From Ridgeia piscesae (taxonomy: Eukaryota; Annelida; Polychaeta; Sabellida; Siboglinidae): a stretch of 64,000 nt of DNA. Made by a program: the position numbers and the translations under genes. Of the stretch, positions 1-10,478 are shown in pieces. Location: the NCBI GenBank assembly GCA_025642075.2, contig JAODUO010000551.1:230001-294000 (forward strand), in the 5' to 3' direction. The notes below the pieces were generated by a model. It ran no database searches, had not been told where the DNA came from, and saw only the letters and a program-made list of their open reading frames with translations. Positions within the stretch are counted from its first letter, which is position 1; each line of letters begins with the position of its first letter.

Positions 1-283
1 GAGGTCACACGAGGTCATGGTACAACTCCAGAACAGTTATTAATTATGCTAAAGCTCACATATTTACTTATTTTTATGTGTGCAAAATTGTGCAGGAGAT
101 TATCAATCCATCTCATGGTGTGTGGCACAAATGGTAACGTCTTGTTGGCAGTGAGTCTTTCTGAAGATAATGAACACATACTATAACCTTTGCTCATGTG
201 CACAATGACTATAAATATAACAGCTACATATACTAGATACACGACAACACAGTTGTTTTCCATCTCTCCAAAGTCTGATCATC
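1..283. other. Left-edge stretch of intron 18, no gene seen
   Basis: AT-rich sequence left of the minisatellite, part of intron 18 if the gene continues to the left. I see no exon-like motif or known repeat. Confidence 0.5.
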
Positions 284-3270
284 TCCTGATGCCCACAATG
301 TGCCTACATCTCTTCATGACCACAACGTGTCTGCCTTCCCTCATGCCCACAATGTGCCTACTTCTCTTGATGCCCACAATGTGCCTACTTCTCTCGGTGC
401 CCACAATGTGCCTACCTCTCTTGGTGCCCACAATGTGCCTACCTCTCCTGATGCCCACAATGTGCCTACTTCTCTTGATGCCCACAATGTGCCTACTTCT
501 CTTGTGCCCACAATGTGCCTACCTCCCCTGATGCCCACAATGTGCCTACTTCTCTTGATGCCCACAATGTGCCTACTTCTCTTGGTGCCCACAATGTGCC
601 TACCTCCCCTGATGCCCACAATGTGCCTACTCTCTTGATGCCCACAATGTGCCTACCTCCCCTGATGCCCACAATGTGCCTACTTCTCTTGATGCCCACA
701 ATGTGCCTACTTCTCTTGTGCCCACAATGTGCCTACCTCTCTTGATGCCCACAATGTGCCTACCTCCCTGATGCCCACAATGTGCCTACCTCTCTTGATG
801 CCCACAATGTGCCTACCTCTCTTGGTGCCCACAATGTGCCTACCTCCCCTGATGCCCACAATGTGCCTACTTCTCTTGATGCCCACAATGTGCCTACCTC
901 TCTTGATGCCCACAATGTGACTACTTCTCTTGATGCCCACAATGTGCCTACTTCTCTTGATGCCCACAATGTGCCTACCTCTCTTGATGCCCACAATGTG
1001 CCTACTTCTCTTGTGCCCACAATGTGCCTACCTCTCTTGATGCCCACAATGTGCCTACCTCTCTTGATGCCCACAATGTGCCTACCTCTCTTGATGCCCA
1101 CAATGTGCCTACCTCTCTTGATGCCCACAATGTGCCTACCTCTCTTGATGCCCACAATGTGCCTACCTCTCTTGGTGCCCACAATGTGCCTACTTCTCTT
1201 GATGCCCACAATGTGCCTACTTCTCTTGATGCCCACAATGTGACTACTTCTCTTGATGCCCACAATGTGCCTACCTCTCTTGATGCCCACAATGTGCCTA
1301 CCTCTCTTGATGCCCACAATGTGCCTACCTCTCTTGGTGCCCACAATGTGCCTACCTTCTCTTGATGCCCACAATGTGCCTACCTCTCTTGATGCCCACA
1401 ATGTGCCTACCTCTCTTGATGCCCACAATGTGCCTACCTCTCTTGATGCCCACAATGTGCCTACCTCTCTTGGTGCCCACAATGTGCCTACCTCTCCTGA
1501 TGCCCACAATGTGCCTACCTCTCTTGATGCCCACAATGTGCCTACTTCTCTTGATGCCCACAATGTGCCTACCTCTCTTGATGCCCACAATGTGCCTACC
1601 TCTCTTGATGCCCACAATGTGCCTACCTCTCTTGATGCCCACAATGTGCCTACCTCCCCTGATGCCCACAATGTGCCTACCTCTCTTGATGCCCACAATG
1701 TGCCTACCTCCCCTGATGCCCACAATGTGCCTACCTCTCTTGATGCCCACAATGTGCCTACCTCTCTTGATGCCCACAATGTGCCTACCTCTCTTGATGC
1801 CCACAATGTGCCTACCTCTCTTGATGCCCACAATGTGCCTACCTCCCCTGATGCCCACAATGTGCCTACCTCTCTTGATGCCCACAATGTGCCTACCTCC
1901 TCTCTGATGCCCACAATGTGCCTACCTCTCTTGATGCCCACAATGTGCCTACCTCTCTTGATGCCCACAATGTGCCTACCTCTCTTGATGCCCACAATGT
2001 GCCTACCTCTCTTGATGCCCACAATGTGCCTACCTCTCTTGATGCCCACAATGTGCCTACCTCTCTTGATGCCCACAATGTGCCTACCTCTCTTGGTGCC
2101 CACAATGTGCCTGCATCTACTCTCTTGATGCCCACAATGTGCCTACCTCTCTTGGTGCCCACAACGTGCCTACCTCTCTTGATGCCCACAATGTGCCTAC
2201 CTCTCTTGGTGCCCACAATGTGCCTACCTCTCTTGATGCCCACAATGTGCCTACCTCTCTTGATGCCCACAATGTGCCTACCTCTCTTGATGCCCACAAT
2301 GTGCCTACCTCCCCTGATGCCCACAATGTGCCTACCTCTCTTGATGCCCACAATGTGCCTACCTCTCTTGATGCCCACAATGTGCCTACCTCTCTTGATG
2401 CCCACAATGTGCCTACCTCCCTGATGCCCACAATGTGCCTACCTCTCTTGATGCCCACAATGTGCCTACCTCCCCTGATGCCCACAATGTGCCTACCTCT
2501 CTTGATGCCCACAATGTGCCTACCTCTCTTGTGCCCACAATGTGCCTACCTCTCTTGATGCCCACAATGTGCCTACCTCTCTTGATGCCCACAATGTGCC
2601 TACCTCTCTTGATGCCCACAATGTGCCTACCTCTCTTGATGCCCACAATGTGCCTACCTCTCTTGATGCCCACAATGTGCCTACTTCTCTTGGTGCCCAC
2701 AATGTGCCTACCTCTCTTGTGCCCATTCTACTCTCTTGATGCCCACAATGTGCCTACCTCTCTTGGTGCCCACAATGTGCCTACTTCTCTTGATGCCCAC
2801 AATGTGCCTACCTCTCTTGGTGCCCACAATGTGCCTACTTCTCTTGATGCCCACAATGTGCCTACCTCTCTGATGCCCACAATGTGCCTACTTCTCTTGA
2901 TGCCCACAATGTGCCTACCTCTCTTGGTGCCCACAATGTGCCTACTTCTCTTGATGCCCACAATGTGCCTACTCTCTTGGTGCCCACAATGTGCCTACCT
3001 CTCTTGGTGCCCACAATGTGCCTACCTCTCTTGATGCCCACAATGTGCCTACCTCTCTTGATGCCCACAATGTGCCTACCTCTCTTGATGCCCACAATGT
3101 GCCTACCTCTCTTGATGCCCACAATGTGCCAATGATACACTCTCTTGGTGCCCACAATGTGCCTACCTCTCTTGGTGCCCACAATGTGCCTACCTCTCTT
3201 GAGTGCCCACAATGTGCCTACCTCTCTTGATGCCCACAATGTGCCTACCTCTCTTGATGCCCACAATGTA
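284..3270. repeat. 27-bp minisatellite, about 110 copies, overlapping the exon 18 splice donor
   Basis: Unit on the plus strand: CCCACAATGTG then CCTACCTCTCTTGATG. Copies vary mainly at GATG/GGTG, CTCTT/CCCCT and ACC/ACT, with occasional indels. The right end (3249-3270) is coding sequence of exon 18, encoding YIVGIKR, and each unit in minus orientation carries AGAGAGGTAGGC, the same splice-donor context. Long ORFs on both strands are artefacts of a stop-free 27-bp period. Confidence 0.97.
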
Positions 3271-3371
3271 TCCAATGATGACTCCGTTGGGTTCATACGG
3301 GGAGTGCCACTTCACCCTGAAGTGATGTGAACCCCTTTCCATCACCTTGAGTGATGGAACAGCACCCGGAA
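3249..3371 (-). CDS. Nrg: Neuroglian/L1CAM exon 18: FN3-4, first half (last exon in the window)
   Basis: Residues 933-973. Acceptor TGTTTTTCCAG (3372); proposed donor AGAG|GTAGGC (3248); phase 1 in and out. The peptide is VPGAVPSLKVMERGSHHFRV, KWHSPYEPNGVIIG and YIVGIKR. KW and PNG-x-x-x-GY match neuroglian FN3-4. The 3' end of the exon is one unit of the 27-bp minisatellite of intron 18, so the exact donor is the least certain of all. Reading through instead gives repeats of HIVGIKRGR and a stop at about 3190. The remaining FN3-4, FN3-5, membrane helix and cytoplasmic tail must be beyond the left edge. Confidence 0.88.
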
Positions 3372-4628
3372 CTGGAAAAACAATGGTCATGTGACTATCA
3401 CATGATGCAGCTTGCTGGTCAGACTGCATACTTTAGTCTCGCGTGGACTGATATAAGTCCCCAAGTAGGTGCACCTCTATTTAGAAGTTTGTTGTCACTC
3501 AATGGATTAAATGGAATGGTTTCAATTTGGTAGTTTCCAGGGTAACTTTACCATTTATCTAGAAATCGGAATCCAATTTTGCACCTCCTTAATGTAGTTG
3601 TAATTTTTCCACATAGTGCATGATCAGGTTGTTTAATAAATCAGATAGTTTGGATTGTATGAGTAGAGCCTAATTATGGGATGCGACCCTGCAAGATGTT
3701 TACTATGCTTCTGTTTACCTTGTATATAAAACCATGTTTGGCTGTAGAATGCATACTGCCTGATATACTGCATAGTTCATATTTAGTTGTACCTTATTAA
3801 AATATTAGGTTGCATTAACCATTTCCATATGGGATGGCCCTCTAGCGGAATCACCGCTTGTGACACTTTGTTACGGTAGGCCGCTATTGAGATTCTGGCA
3901 AGTTTTGCCATTCAAAACGTTTTAACTCATAATTATCCACTGGGTGGAGCCACTTGCTGTATCCGTAGGCAAAGGTTATTTAATTATGTTCTTAATCATT
4001 GTTGTAGTTTATTATCACTCACAAATAGTTTACCGCTTTTTTGAAGTTGGATTATCCAAACCTGCAGTGGCTACAATGGCGGAAGTCAGTATTTCACCCA
4101 GTGATTTCTCAGCATATGTTTTGGATGGCTTGTTTGATAGTTTTGGCAAAGAAACTATGACGATGCTGGTGATTATTTTTGATCACAACTTGGACAGCAG
4201 TGATGATAAAAATTACAGAATAAAACCGGAGTAGTGTACCGTGTTGTCAGTGTAATATTGTACAGCTCATTTTACATGCTGATTATTGTACTTTCCAATA
4301 ATACATAACATCACTATTCATAAAATGCATATTTGATCTTCAAATCTTGACCTTGACTTGAAATGAGGTTGTCAACTTTGCTGGGAATGCTGTACTCAAT
4401 GGTCACAACAGGTCAGTGGTGTATGAATAAAATGGTAAAGTAAATTTTATTCAATGCAAAAAATATGCACACCACATAAAATTATACTACAAATATAAAT
4501 AACTAAAAAAGAAAAAATCACATATTTTGAATGGTTTGTCATAATCACTTGCTTGGCGTCACAAAACACCTGATAGTATTATCTCCTTGACACAATTTGT
4601 CTTATGCATTGTGAGAAATATAACTGAC
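3372..4628 (-). other. Nrg: Intron 17
   Basis: 1,257-nt GT-AG intron. AT-rich unique sequence; a 96-codon open frame on the plus strand at 3944-4234 has no recognisable domain. No repeats or regulatory motifs that I can support. Confidence 0.7.
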
Positions 4629-4869
4629 CTCCTTCAGGGGTCGTGAACTCAATTGTTTCACCCAGAGCGCCCTTTTTCGCTCCGTTCAGGACGAGAACGC
4701 CGGCCGTGATACGAGAGAAAGGCCACAGGTTCATGACATGGGTTGATTCCTGAGACACGTCTCTCTTGCGGCGATACTCTTCGTTAATTGATGGGCACGG
4801 GCGGTAATTTTCAAGGATCACATCATGTGAGCGAATGTTTTCTGGGTCATCCGATTGCCAGAACTGGAT
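4629..4869 (-). CDS. Nrg: Neuroglian/L1CAM exon 17: FN3-3 remainder with RRKR site
   Basis: Residues 853-933. Acceptor TTGTCTTTTCCAG (4870), donor GGAG|GTCAGT (4628), phase 0 in, phase 1 out. It encodes IQFWQSDDPENIRSHDV, YRPCPSINEEYRRKRDVSQ, VMNLWPFSRITAGVLVLNG and FTTPEG. TTPEGVP across the next junction is the family's FN3-3/FN3-4 linker. RRKR at 4762-4773 (residues 885-888) fits the furin/proprotein convertase consensus and lies in the loop that carries the convertase site in vertebrate L1; Drosophila neuroglian lacks it there. The unpaired cysteine in YRPCPS is unusual for FN3. Confidence 0.94.
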
Positions 4870-5461
4870 CTGGAAAAGACAAGTGGAAAAGTTATATCAA
4901 CAATCACAAGATGTGATTGATACTATTTGTTTAGTGACAACCTGGTGGACAAGTGGACTAAAAGGATATTAAATAGTGTTTGAGATATTGACTGGTTATT
5001 GATACATTAAAACATGGTAATATAATACAATTTTACCCATTTAAGAAACACTAGAAATCGCAGGACATGAAGCAACATTAGAGTTAAGGAAAAATTTCTA
5101 TGAATAATCTCAATGTTACAATCCTTACGGAGGATTATAATAAATTAACAGAATCAAAAGTCTGCTGATTATGTAAACTAGCAAAATGCCATACTATAGA
5201 TAGTGTGGTAAACACAGAGATACAGGAAATAGTTTCTGTAAATGACATTTCCTATGACATAAATAACCAATTTACACTACACATCCCCAACTAATATACA
5301 GCTATTGTAAGACAATAGAACACCCACAGAAAATACAATTTAGTTCCAACTATCATCTGATATGAACCCTAAAGAGGTTGAGAACCAGATAAAAAATTAT
5401 AACTGCAGATATACGACTGACAGTGCTGCATCTCATCTCGTCTCATAGATCATGCCAAAGT

Positions 5462-5785
5462 GACAGTAAGTTCTTATATAGTCTTCAGGACTCAAAGCGC
5501 TTTCCATTTTATTCCCTGGTCAATTGAACACCTTGTCAACTGTCTGGGAAGTATCCAGTCATGCTGCAATTAATGCACAAAGAGTATCCCTACACAAACA
5601 CCCACCACTGTCTACAGTCTACATCCAGATACTCATCCATACAGCCACGTGAACTGGAGCAGTCTAGAGTGCACAGACTTGCCCAAAGCTTGACATGGCA
5701 GCACAGGATTCAAAACCAGGTTCTCTTATTCGAGAATCCGAAGATCTGGCTTCCGAGCCTTTGTACCACTATCTCTTCAACATGC
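5462..5785 (-). mobile_element. SINE-like repeat with tRNA-like head, copy A (intron 16)
   Basis: Homologous to copies at 57232-57555 and 10317-10478. Shared blocks include CTGGGAAG-ATCCAG-CAT, ATCCACCACTGTCTA-type and GTGAACTGGAGCA-T-TAGAGTG. The right end, read on the minus strand, resembles a tRNA with a B-box-like GGTTTTGAATCC and an anticodon-arm-like region. Its right boundary is about 30 bp from the exon 16 donor. The 155-codon plus-strand ORF across it (5561-6028) is spurious. Confidence 0.75.
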
Positions 5786-5812
5786 CCCCTACCTCCACTA
5801 CAAGCCCCCTAC

Positions 5813-5940
5813 CTGGTATCCACGGAAGAACCCCCTGACTCGATCGGAGGATTTGTCAACTGGGTCCCACATGAACTTGGCGCTGGTTGCATTCAACGTG
5901 CTCTCATCCATCCAGAAGTTGCCCGGCTGGTCCAGAGGTG
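5813..5940 (-). CDS. Nrg: Neuroglian/L1CAM exon 16: FN3-3, first part
   Basis: Residues 810-852. Acceptor CCCTTCCCTTGCAG (5941), donor CAG|GTAGGG (5812), phase 1 in, phase 0 out. The peptide is TPLDQPGNFWMDESTLNATS, AKFMWDPVDKSSDRVRGFFR and GYQ. P-L-D-x-P-x-N-F and V-R-G-x-F-x-GY are shared with neuroglian FN3-3; NAT is a sequon. Just beyond the donor, two CCCCCTACCT-type copies offer near-identical decoy donors, and a SINE-like repeat starts about 30 bp away. Confidence 0.93.
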
Positions 5941-6498
5941 CTGCAAGGGAAGGGCATCATATTGGCCACCAGGAGCAGCACATGCACACACTCCTGCACA
6001 TATTTGCTATGTTATAGTCACTCTATAGTAAATTCAACCTTAGAAGAGTTCAATTGATTGTTATAATTTTTGAAATCAAAGAGAAAGAAAATTAGTGGTT
6101 ACAACATTGCAGGTGGGCACCATAAAACCTACTGACAGATGTTTTGGTGCCAATTTTATATCTCTGAAATGATGTTATTTGATCACTGCAAAGAAACATG
6201 CGAGAATGATCATAGTAAATACAACAATAACAATAACCATACATATGCAACGTAAAGTAAGATTATCTTACCAGTGCACTTTCATTCGTTAACTAAATCT
6301 GAAATATATATGCGAGAGTATTACATTGGCTTCTTATGCAGGTTTGAAATGCACGTTTTACATCATTTGCAAATTTACCTAATTCTGTGTACGCTATAAA
6401 ATTGTCACACTTTCCATTATGAGTAACTAAATATAAGAACTAATCCCTTATGTGTTCGTCCGTGCTGAAATGAGCAGTGAATTTCTCGGTACACTCAC

Positions 6499-6733
6499 TG
6501 TCTTCCCCCGAGTACACCGTCTTCGTCTCCGGTGCGGCATGTGACCGACCCATGTCATTTAAGGTGACGACCGATATGAGGAACTGCTTGTACGTTCCCA
6601 CGTTCTTGACCACCAACTCCCCCTGGTGCCAGTCGTCGACGTTTACTACTGTCGCCTTTTCTTCGCCGTTGGAAGGCTGATAGGTGACCTCGTACATGAA
6701 CCCTTCACCATGGTGCCAAATCTCGGTCATCGG
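6499..6733 (-). CDS. Nrg: Neuroglian/L1CAM exon 15: FN3-2, remainder
   Basis: Residues 732-810. Acceptor AATGCTTTCAG (6734), donor GACA|GTGAGT (6498), phase 0 in, phase 1 out. The peptide begins PMTEIWHHGEGFMYEVTYQP, continues with VVKNVGTYKQFLISVVTLND and ends TVYSGEDS/T. YSGED at the end of FN3-2 is a signature of neuroglian and L1. The acceptor region is made of three copies of a 7-bp repeat (6747-6767), which on the coding strand supplies a pyrimidine-rich stretch next to a TGACTAAT branch-point-like sequence. Confidence 0.94.
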
Positions 6734-6746
6734 CTGAAAGCATTAG

Positions 6747-6767
6747 TCAAGGGTCAAGGGTCAAGGG
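6747..6767 (+). repeat. 7-bp x3 direct repeat (TCAAGGG) at the exon 15 acceptor
   Basis: Three perfect TCAAGGG copies, 13 bp from exon 15. They also read as GGGTCA-A-GGGTCA-A-GGGTAA, a triple DR1 arrangement of nuclear-receptor half-sites, which may be coincidence. Confidence 0.9.
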
Positions 6768-7574
6768 TAACTGGTACATCTGTACTTTCAGTACCAGCAT
6801 AGAAAGGTCGGCATGGCATAAAAGTTCTGAAAAAGATTGACTAGTTCGATGTGACCTCATAAGATCAGAACGTTGTAACCACAATATATGCAGACTACCT
6901 GTGGTAGTCAGTTACTGGAACCCTGCTGAGTGCTAGAAATAACTATAAGGAGAACATTGTTGTATCAATAACTATTTGAGTGGCGTATGCCACAGATGTT
7001 TTCACCCTCCCCTCAAATAAACATTTCAGCAACACCAACAGTGCACTTTTACTAATACTAACATTGTAGATAGTCTGAAAGTAGAATAATTAACAGGTTT
7101 AGAAAGTCAACCCACATTTAATTCAGACAATTATGTTATTCATCATTAACAAAATGATTAAATATAATGGCACTGTTAGTTTTACATTTGACTCGGTCTG
7201 TAACAAATAAACATCACCTGAACATGTTTGTACTCTGGATATAAGTGTCTTATCAATTATATTACTGTCATTACAAAGATTATAATTATCAGCATTATTC
7301 CAAAAGTCAATGGCAACATTCAACAAAATACATCACCAACGCTATGAAGAAGTCTAAATTATAGATTAATTCCGGAAACGTTTGGTACTTGAGATACATG
7401 CTGTCTAACAGTAACACAACTACGCACATGCCAGTTTGAACACAGTTAGTCACCATGACAACTGTACATGTTTGGACTCTGAATTACCTTAAGAATGTTC
7501 TTAAATAATTATCTTCTGTACTATATGCTTTTGGACAATTATTTTTAGTTATCCAAATACAAAGTCTATAAAAA
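6768..7574. other. Intron 14, proximal part, no feature seen
   Basis: AT-rich unique sequence between the exon 15 acceptor and the tRNA-derived SINE. No exon, RNA gene or clear repeat recognised. Confidence 0.5.
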
Positions 7575-7862
7575 AATCTTCTTCTTTTTATGGTCAGCTC
7601 TACGTTAGCCACATGTTTGTGGCTAGAGTATTGTCGGGTTTGGAGTTGTCCTTCTCTAGAATTAGTAAGTCCACTACAGGTTACACATTTACCCTCTGGC
7701 ATAGACACCAGACAGAAGGGACCACCGGCTTTTAGTGTCTCTTCCGAAAGACACAGGCAAGGTGAATGAAATGGCCTACGTTTTGAAACGGCAACATGTG
7801 GGATTGAACCACCATCCCCTTGATTGAGAGTCCGTCACTCTACCACGCGACCACCACTCTTC
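7575..7862 (-). mobile_element. tRNA-derived SINE (intron 14)
   Basis: Read on the minus strand it starts GAGTGGTGGTCGCGTGGTAG, an A-box-like tRNA head, followed by the B box GGTTCAATCCC about 35 bp on. A core with GTGTCTTTCGGAAGAGACAC and GCCGGTGGTCCC follows. It ends in an A/G-rich tail, AAAAAGAAGAAG. This is the layout of a polymerase III SINE. Exact ends and family name cannot be set by eye. Confidence 0.8.
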
Positions 7863-8001
7863 ATTGTATGTTTTCCACGGCCAAACGTATGTTTGTGCAT
7901 TCTGTTTTTGGACAGTTAATGATATCGTTGTACATACGAATACATAGTCATTATGTGATGTTAGTTTTCTAATGTAGTGCTACTTAACTGTATCTGGAAA
8001 A

Positions 8002-8124
8002 CAGTGCTGTAACAAGTACTCCAGAAAAGTAACTAAGTAAAAGTAACCTCCCAAAAAACTACTTAAGTAAAAGTATCGCTCCACAAAACTACTTAAGTAA
8101 AAGTACAAAAGTATTCGGTCTGTG

Positions 8125-8190
<66 letters not shown>

Positions 8191-9381
8191 ATTTTCGTAT
8201 GCCACCAGTTCAATTATGCTGTTGATATTTGTCTTTTGTGATAGATATAATTATCTTAGCTTAAGATAATGACTAAATTTAAGGTGTTTTGATATTTAAA
8301 TGTAGCGTTCATATTTACTACGATTCCATTTTGTATCTACTACCAACGGCATTTCAAAGAAGACTAATGCAGCCACAGCACCACAAACCTCATAGAACAG
8401 CGTGTCGACAGCGCAGTCTGTGCGATGTTCAAGAAAGCATTGTTACACACTGTTGAATGTTGAACTAAATAAAATTCGCGAAATTATACAGCCTTGAAAG
8501 TTGAAATATATTATGCGCCAACAGACCATGATGTATGGAGATGAACGATAATATGAGATCTAAAATAATAACCTGGCTCTCAGTCGCTGAACGCACATAA
8601 AGGTTCAAAACTAAAATATACACGCTCATTATTGGCACAACTTCCTTCGTCTTTCAGTTATCGTTAAAATACCGATTTATTACGCACATTTACCACGCCA
8701 AAACGATTACGATTCCCTGAATTCTTAAGTTTATGCATCAGTAGCATAACGTGTTACGCCTAATATTTGCGACGCAATTCATCCTGACATTTCAGCTAAG
8801 CATTATACTGATCTTTTCTATTGAGATGCAACCTATTTATCCGATTTCGATACAAGAAGTATCATTGGATCTCAATTGCAATTTTCAAGCCATTGACTCG
8901 CGGCTTTGTCAATGCGCCGGTCTTACGGAAACACCAATGTGCGAAGCCAGGACTGGCAGCAGGGAAATGCGACTGATCATTGATGTCTGCACAAAACAAA
9001 CAATGCCTTGCTCCACATTTACTCTTTAATTGACCTTAATCAAACAAACTCTTCATGGGTTTTAACACACGCTGGGACGTCTCGGGAACCAAGCGCCAGT
9101 TATATAATAGATCAGCTTGAAACACGATTGATGCCATGATGTCGGCCCGAGCACAAAGCAAACAACAACTACACAATCAGGGGTCGAAGGTAATTTTTAA
9201 ACTGGTGGTAGATGTAAAGTAACGCAAAATTTAGAAGTAAAAAGTAACAAAGTAAACAAAAAAGTACTTCGTTACAAGTAAAAGTAATTCCCCAAAAATG
9301 TACTTCGTTAAAAGTAGATTTCAAAATAAACTACTTAAGTAATGTAATGAAGTAAATGTACTTCGTTACATCCCACCACTG
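8002..9381. mobile_element. Non-autonomous hAT-superfamily DNA transposon, 1,380 bp
   Basis: Left end CAGTGCTGTAACAAGTAC; right end, reverse-complemented, CAGTGGTGGGATGTAACGAA followed by GTAC. Both ends carry many subterminal ACTTAAGTA and AAAAGTA motifs, as in Tol2-like hATs. It is bounded by an exact 8-bp target-site duplication, CTGGAAAA, at 7994-8001 and 9382-9389, the length diagnostic of hAT. The interior has a (TA)n tract and a 92-codon ORF (8751-9029) without any recognisable transposase domain, so it must be mobilised in trans. Confidence 0.92.
8131..8188. repeat. (TA)n microsatellite inside the hAT element
   Basis: About 29 perfect TA dinucleotides. Confidence 0.97.
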
Positions 9382-9728
9382 CTGGAAAATAGGGTTCTAC
9401 AGCAAAAAATCAGGTTCAAAGTTCAGTGCAGATTCATATGGAAATTTACTTTATTTCCAATTGAACACAATATAAACTGCTACTAGGCACTAGGTACTCT
9501 TAAGTGCACCCTTGAACAACACATCACGAGGGCCAAGAAACAACTGTGCCCAATTAGTGTTCCATCGAATGAACATGGCGAAATAAAAAAATTGCAACTT
9601 GGGGGTGGGACATGACAAAACTTAAAAGACTGGGTAGGGCCCTGCCTTGAACATCCGTATCATTTCGCTCGGAAATGGAGCCTGTGTTTAAACTAATTAA
9701 ACACTTAGCATGTAAAACACCGACTCAC

Positions 9729-10007
9729 CTCCCACACAATCACAAGGTCGTTCGGATTGCGGCTCTCGGCACACACTCCCCTGGGGTTTCGGGAGGGGGC
9801 AGAGGGTGGTGTGCGACAGATGGTGGTTGTCATGTGGCTGCGAGCGCTCATGCCGATGTTGTTGCGTGCTCGGACGTGGAACGTGTAGCTCGCCCACGGA
9901 GAGAGGCTGATCGTGCGTTCGTTCACACCCAGGACTGAGGTACTCGCCTCATGATACTGGCCGGGTTTGTCAAACGACGTGTTGTAGTAAACGATGAACT
10001 CCTGAAC
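9729..10007 (-). CDS. Nrg: Neuroglian/L1CAM exon 14: FN3-1 remainder and FN3-2 start
   Basis: Residues 639-731, phase 0 in and out. Acceptor TTTTGGTTGCCAG (10008), donor GAG|GTGAGT (9728). It encodes VQEFIVYYNTSFDKPGQYHE, later ISLSPWASYTFHVRARN with the FN3 tyrosine corner, TICRTPPSAPSRNP at the FN3-1/FN3-2 linker and NPNDLVIVWE. The pair SPWAxYTF and PNDLVIxW is almost the neuroglian wording. NTS is a sequon. The hAT element of intron 14 lies 340 bp downstream of the donor. Confidence 0.95.
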
Positions 10008-10316
10008 CTGGCAACCAAAATGAATACTTCCGCTGTTATCTGCTCTCTTTCTCTATTTAAGCGCAATAAGCGTTCTTTGTAGCTGTGCCATAAATCTGGA
10101 ATCCACAGCCTATTACAATTAAATATTCTGAGACTACGGCCACCTTTCGCAAGAAATTCAAAATATATTTCTTTGAATTTGCAATTCCATCATAAATTGT
10201 TGGCGGCCATAGTCTCCAAAGGCTGTCCTTGTTTATGATTACGCTAATGCTTTTGCATTTTCACAAATATAGGCACTACAGAAGTGTTACTATTAATAAT
10301 GAGCTGATGGTTAGGC

Positions 10317-10478
10317 CTTATAATCACAGTATCCAATCTTTAGGACTGCTCAAAGAATATTATCCTTTACCCCGTTTATGCCCTCAACTCCTCTGGAAAC
10401 TATTTCATGCTGTAATGAACACACAAATATCCACCTTTCTCTATAGCCATGTACTCATTCATACCTCTGAGTGAATGA
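10317..10478 (-). mobile_element. SINE-like repeat, partial diverged copy C (intron 13)
   Basis: Aligns by eye with the body of the copies at 5462 and 57232: TTATAA-CACAGTATCCA, GACTGCTCAAAG, CTCAACT-CTCTGG-AA, and the ATATCCACC-CTCTATAGCCA block. It lacks the tRNA-like head and is the most diverged of the three. Confidence 0.55.

Noticed and set aside
760..2103. 447-codon minus-strand ORF (HIVGIKRGR / VGTLWASRE repeats) and its companions at 1-3.3 kb
   Set aside because: Products of a stop-free 27-bp tandem repeat in several frames on both strands; no start context or domain.
3944..4234. 96-codon plus-strand ORF with a hydrophobic N-terminal stretch in intron 17
   Set aside because: No recognisable domain, no splice context or supporting signal; likely chance.
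7780..7862. A genuine tRNA gene
   Set aside because: A and B boxes are present but the cloverleaf is broken and a SINE core follows directly, so it is a SINE head.
8751..9029. 92-codon ORF inside the hAT element as a transposase remnant
   Set aside because: No hAT dimerisation or DDE-type motif visible; the element is too short and AT-rich to carry a transposase.
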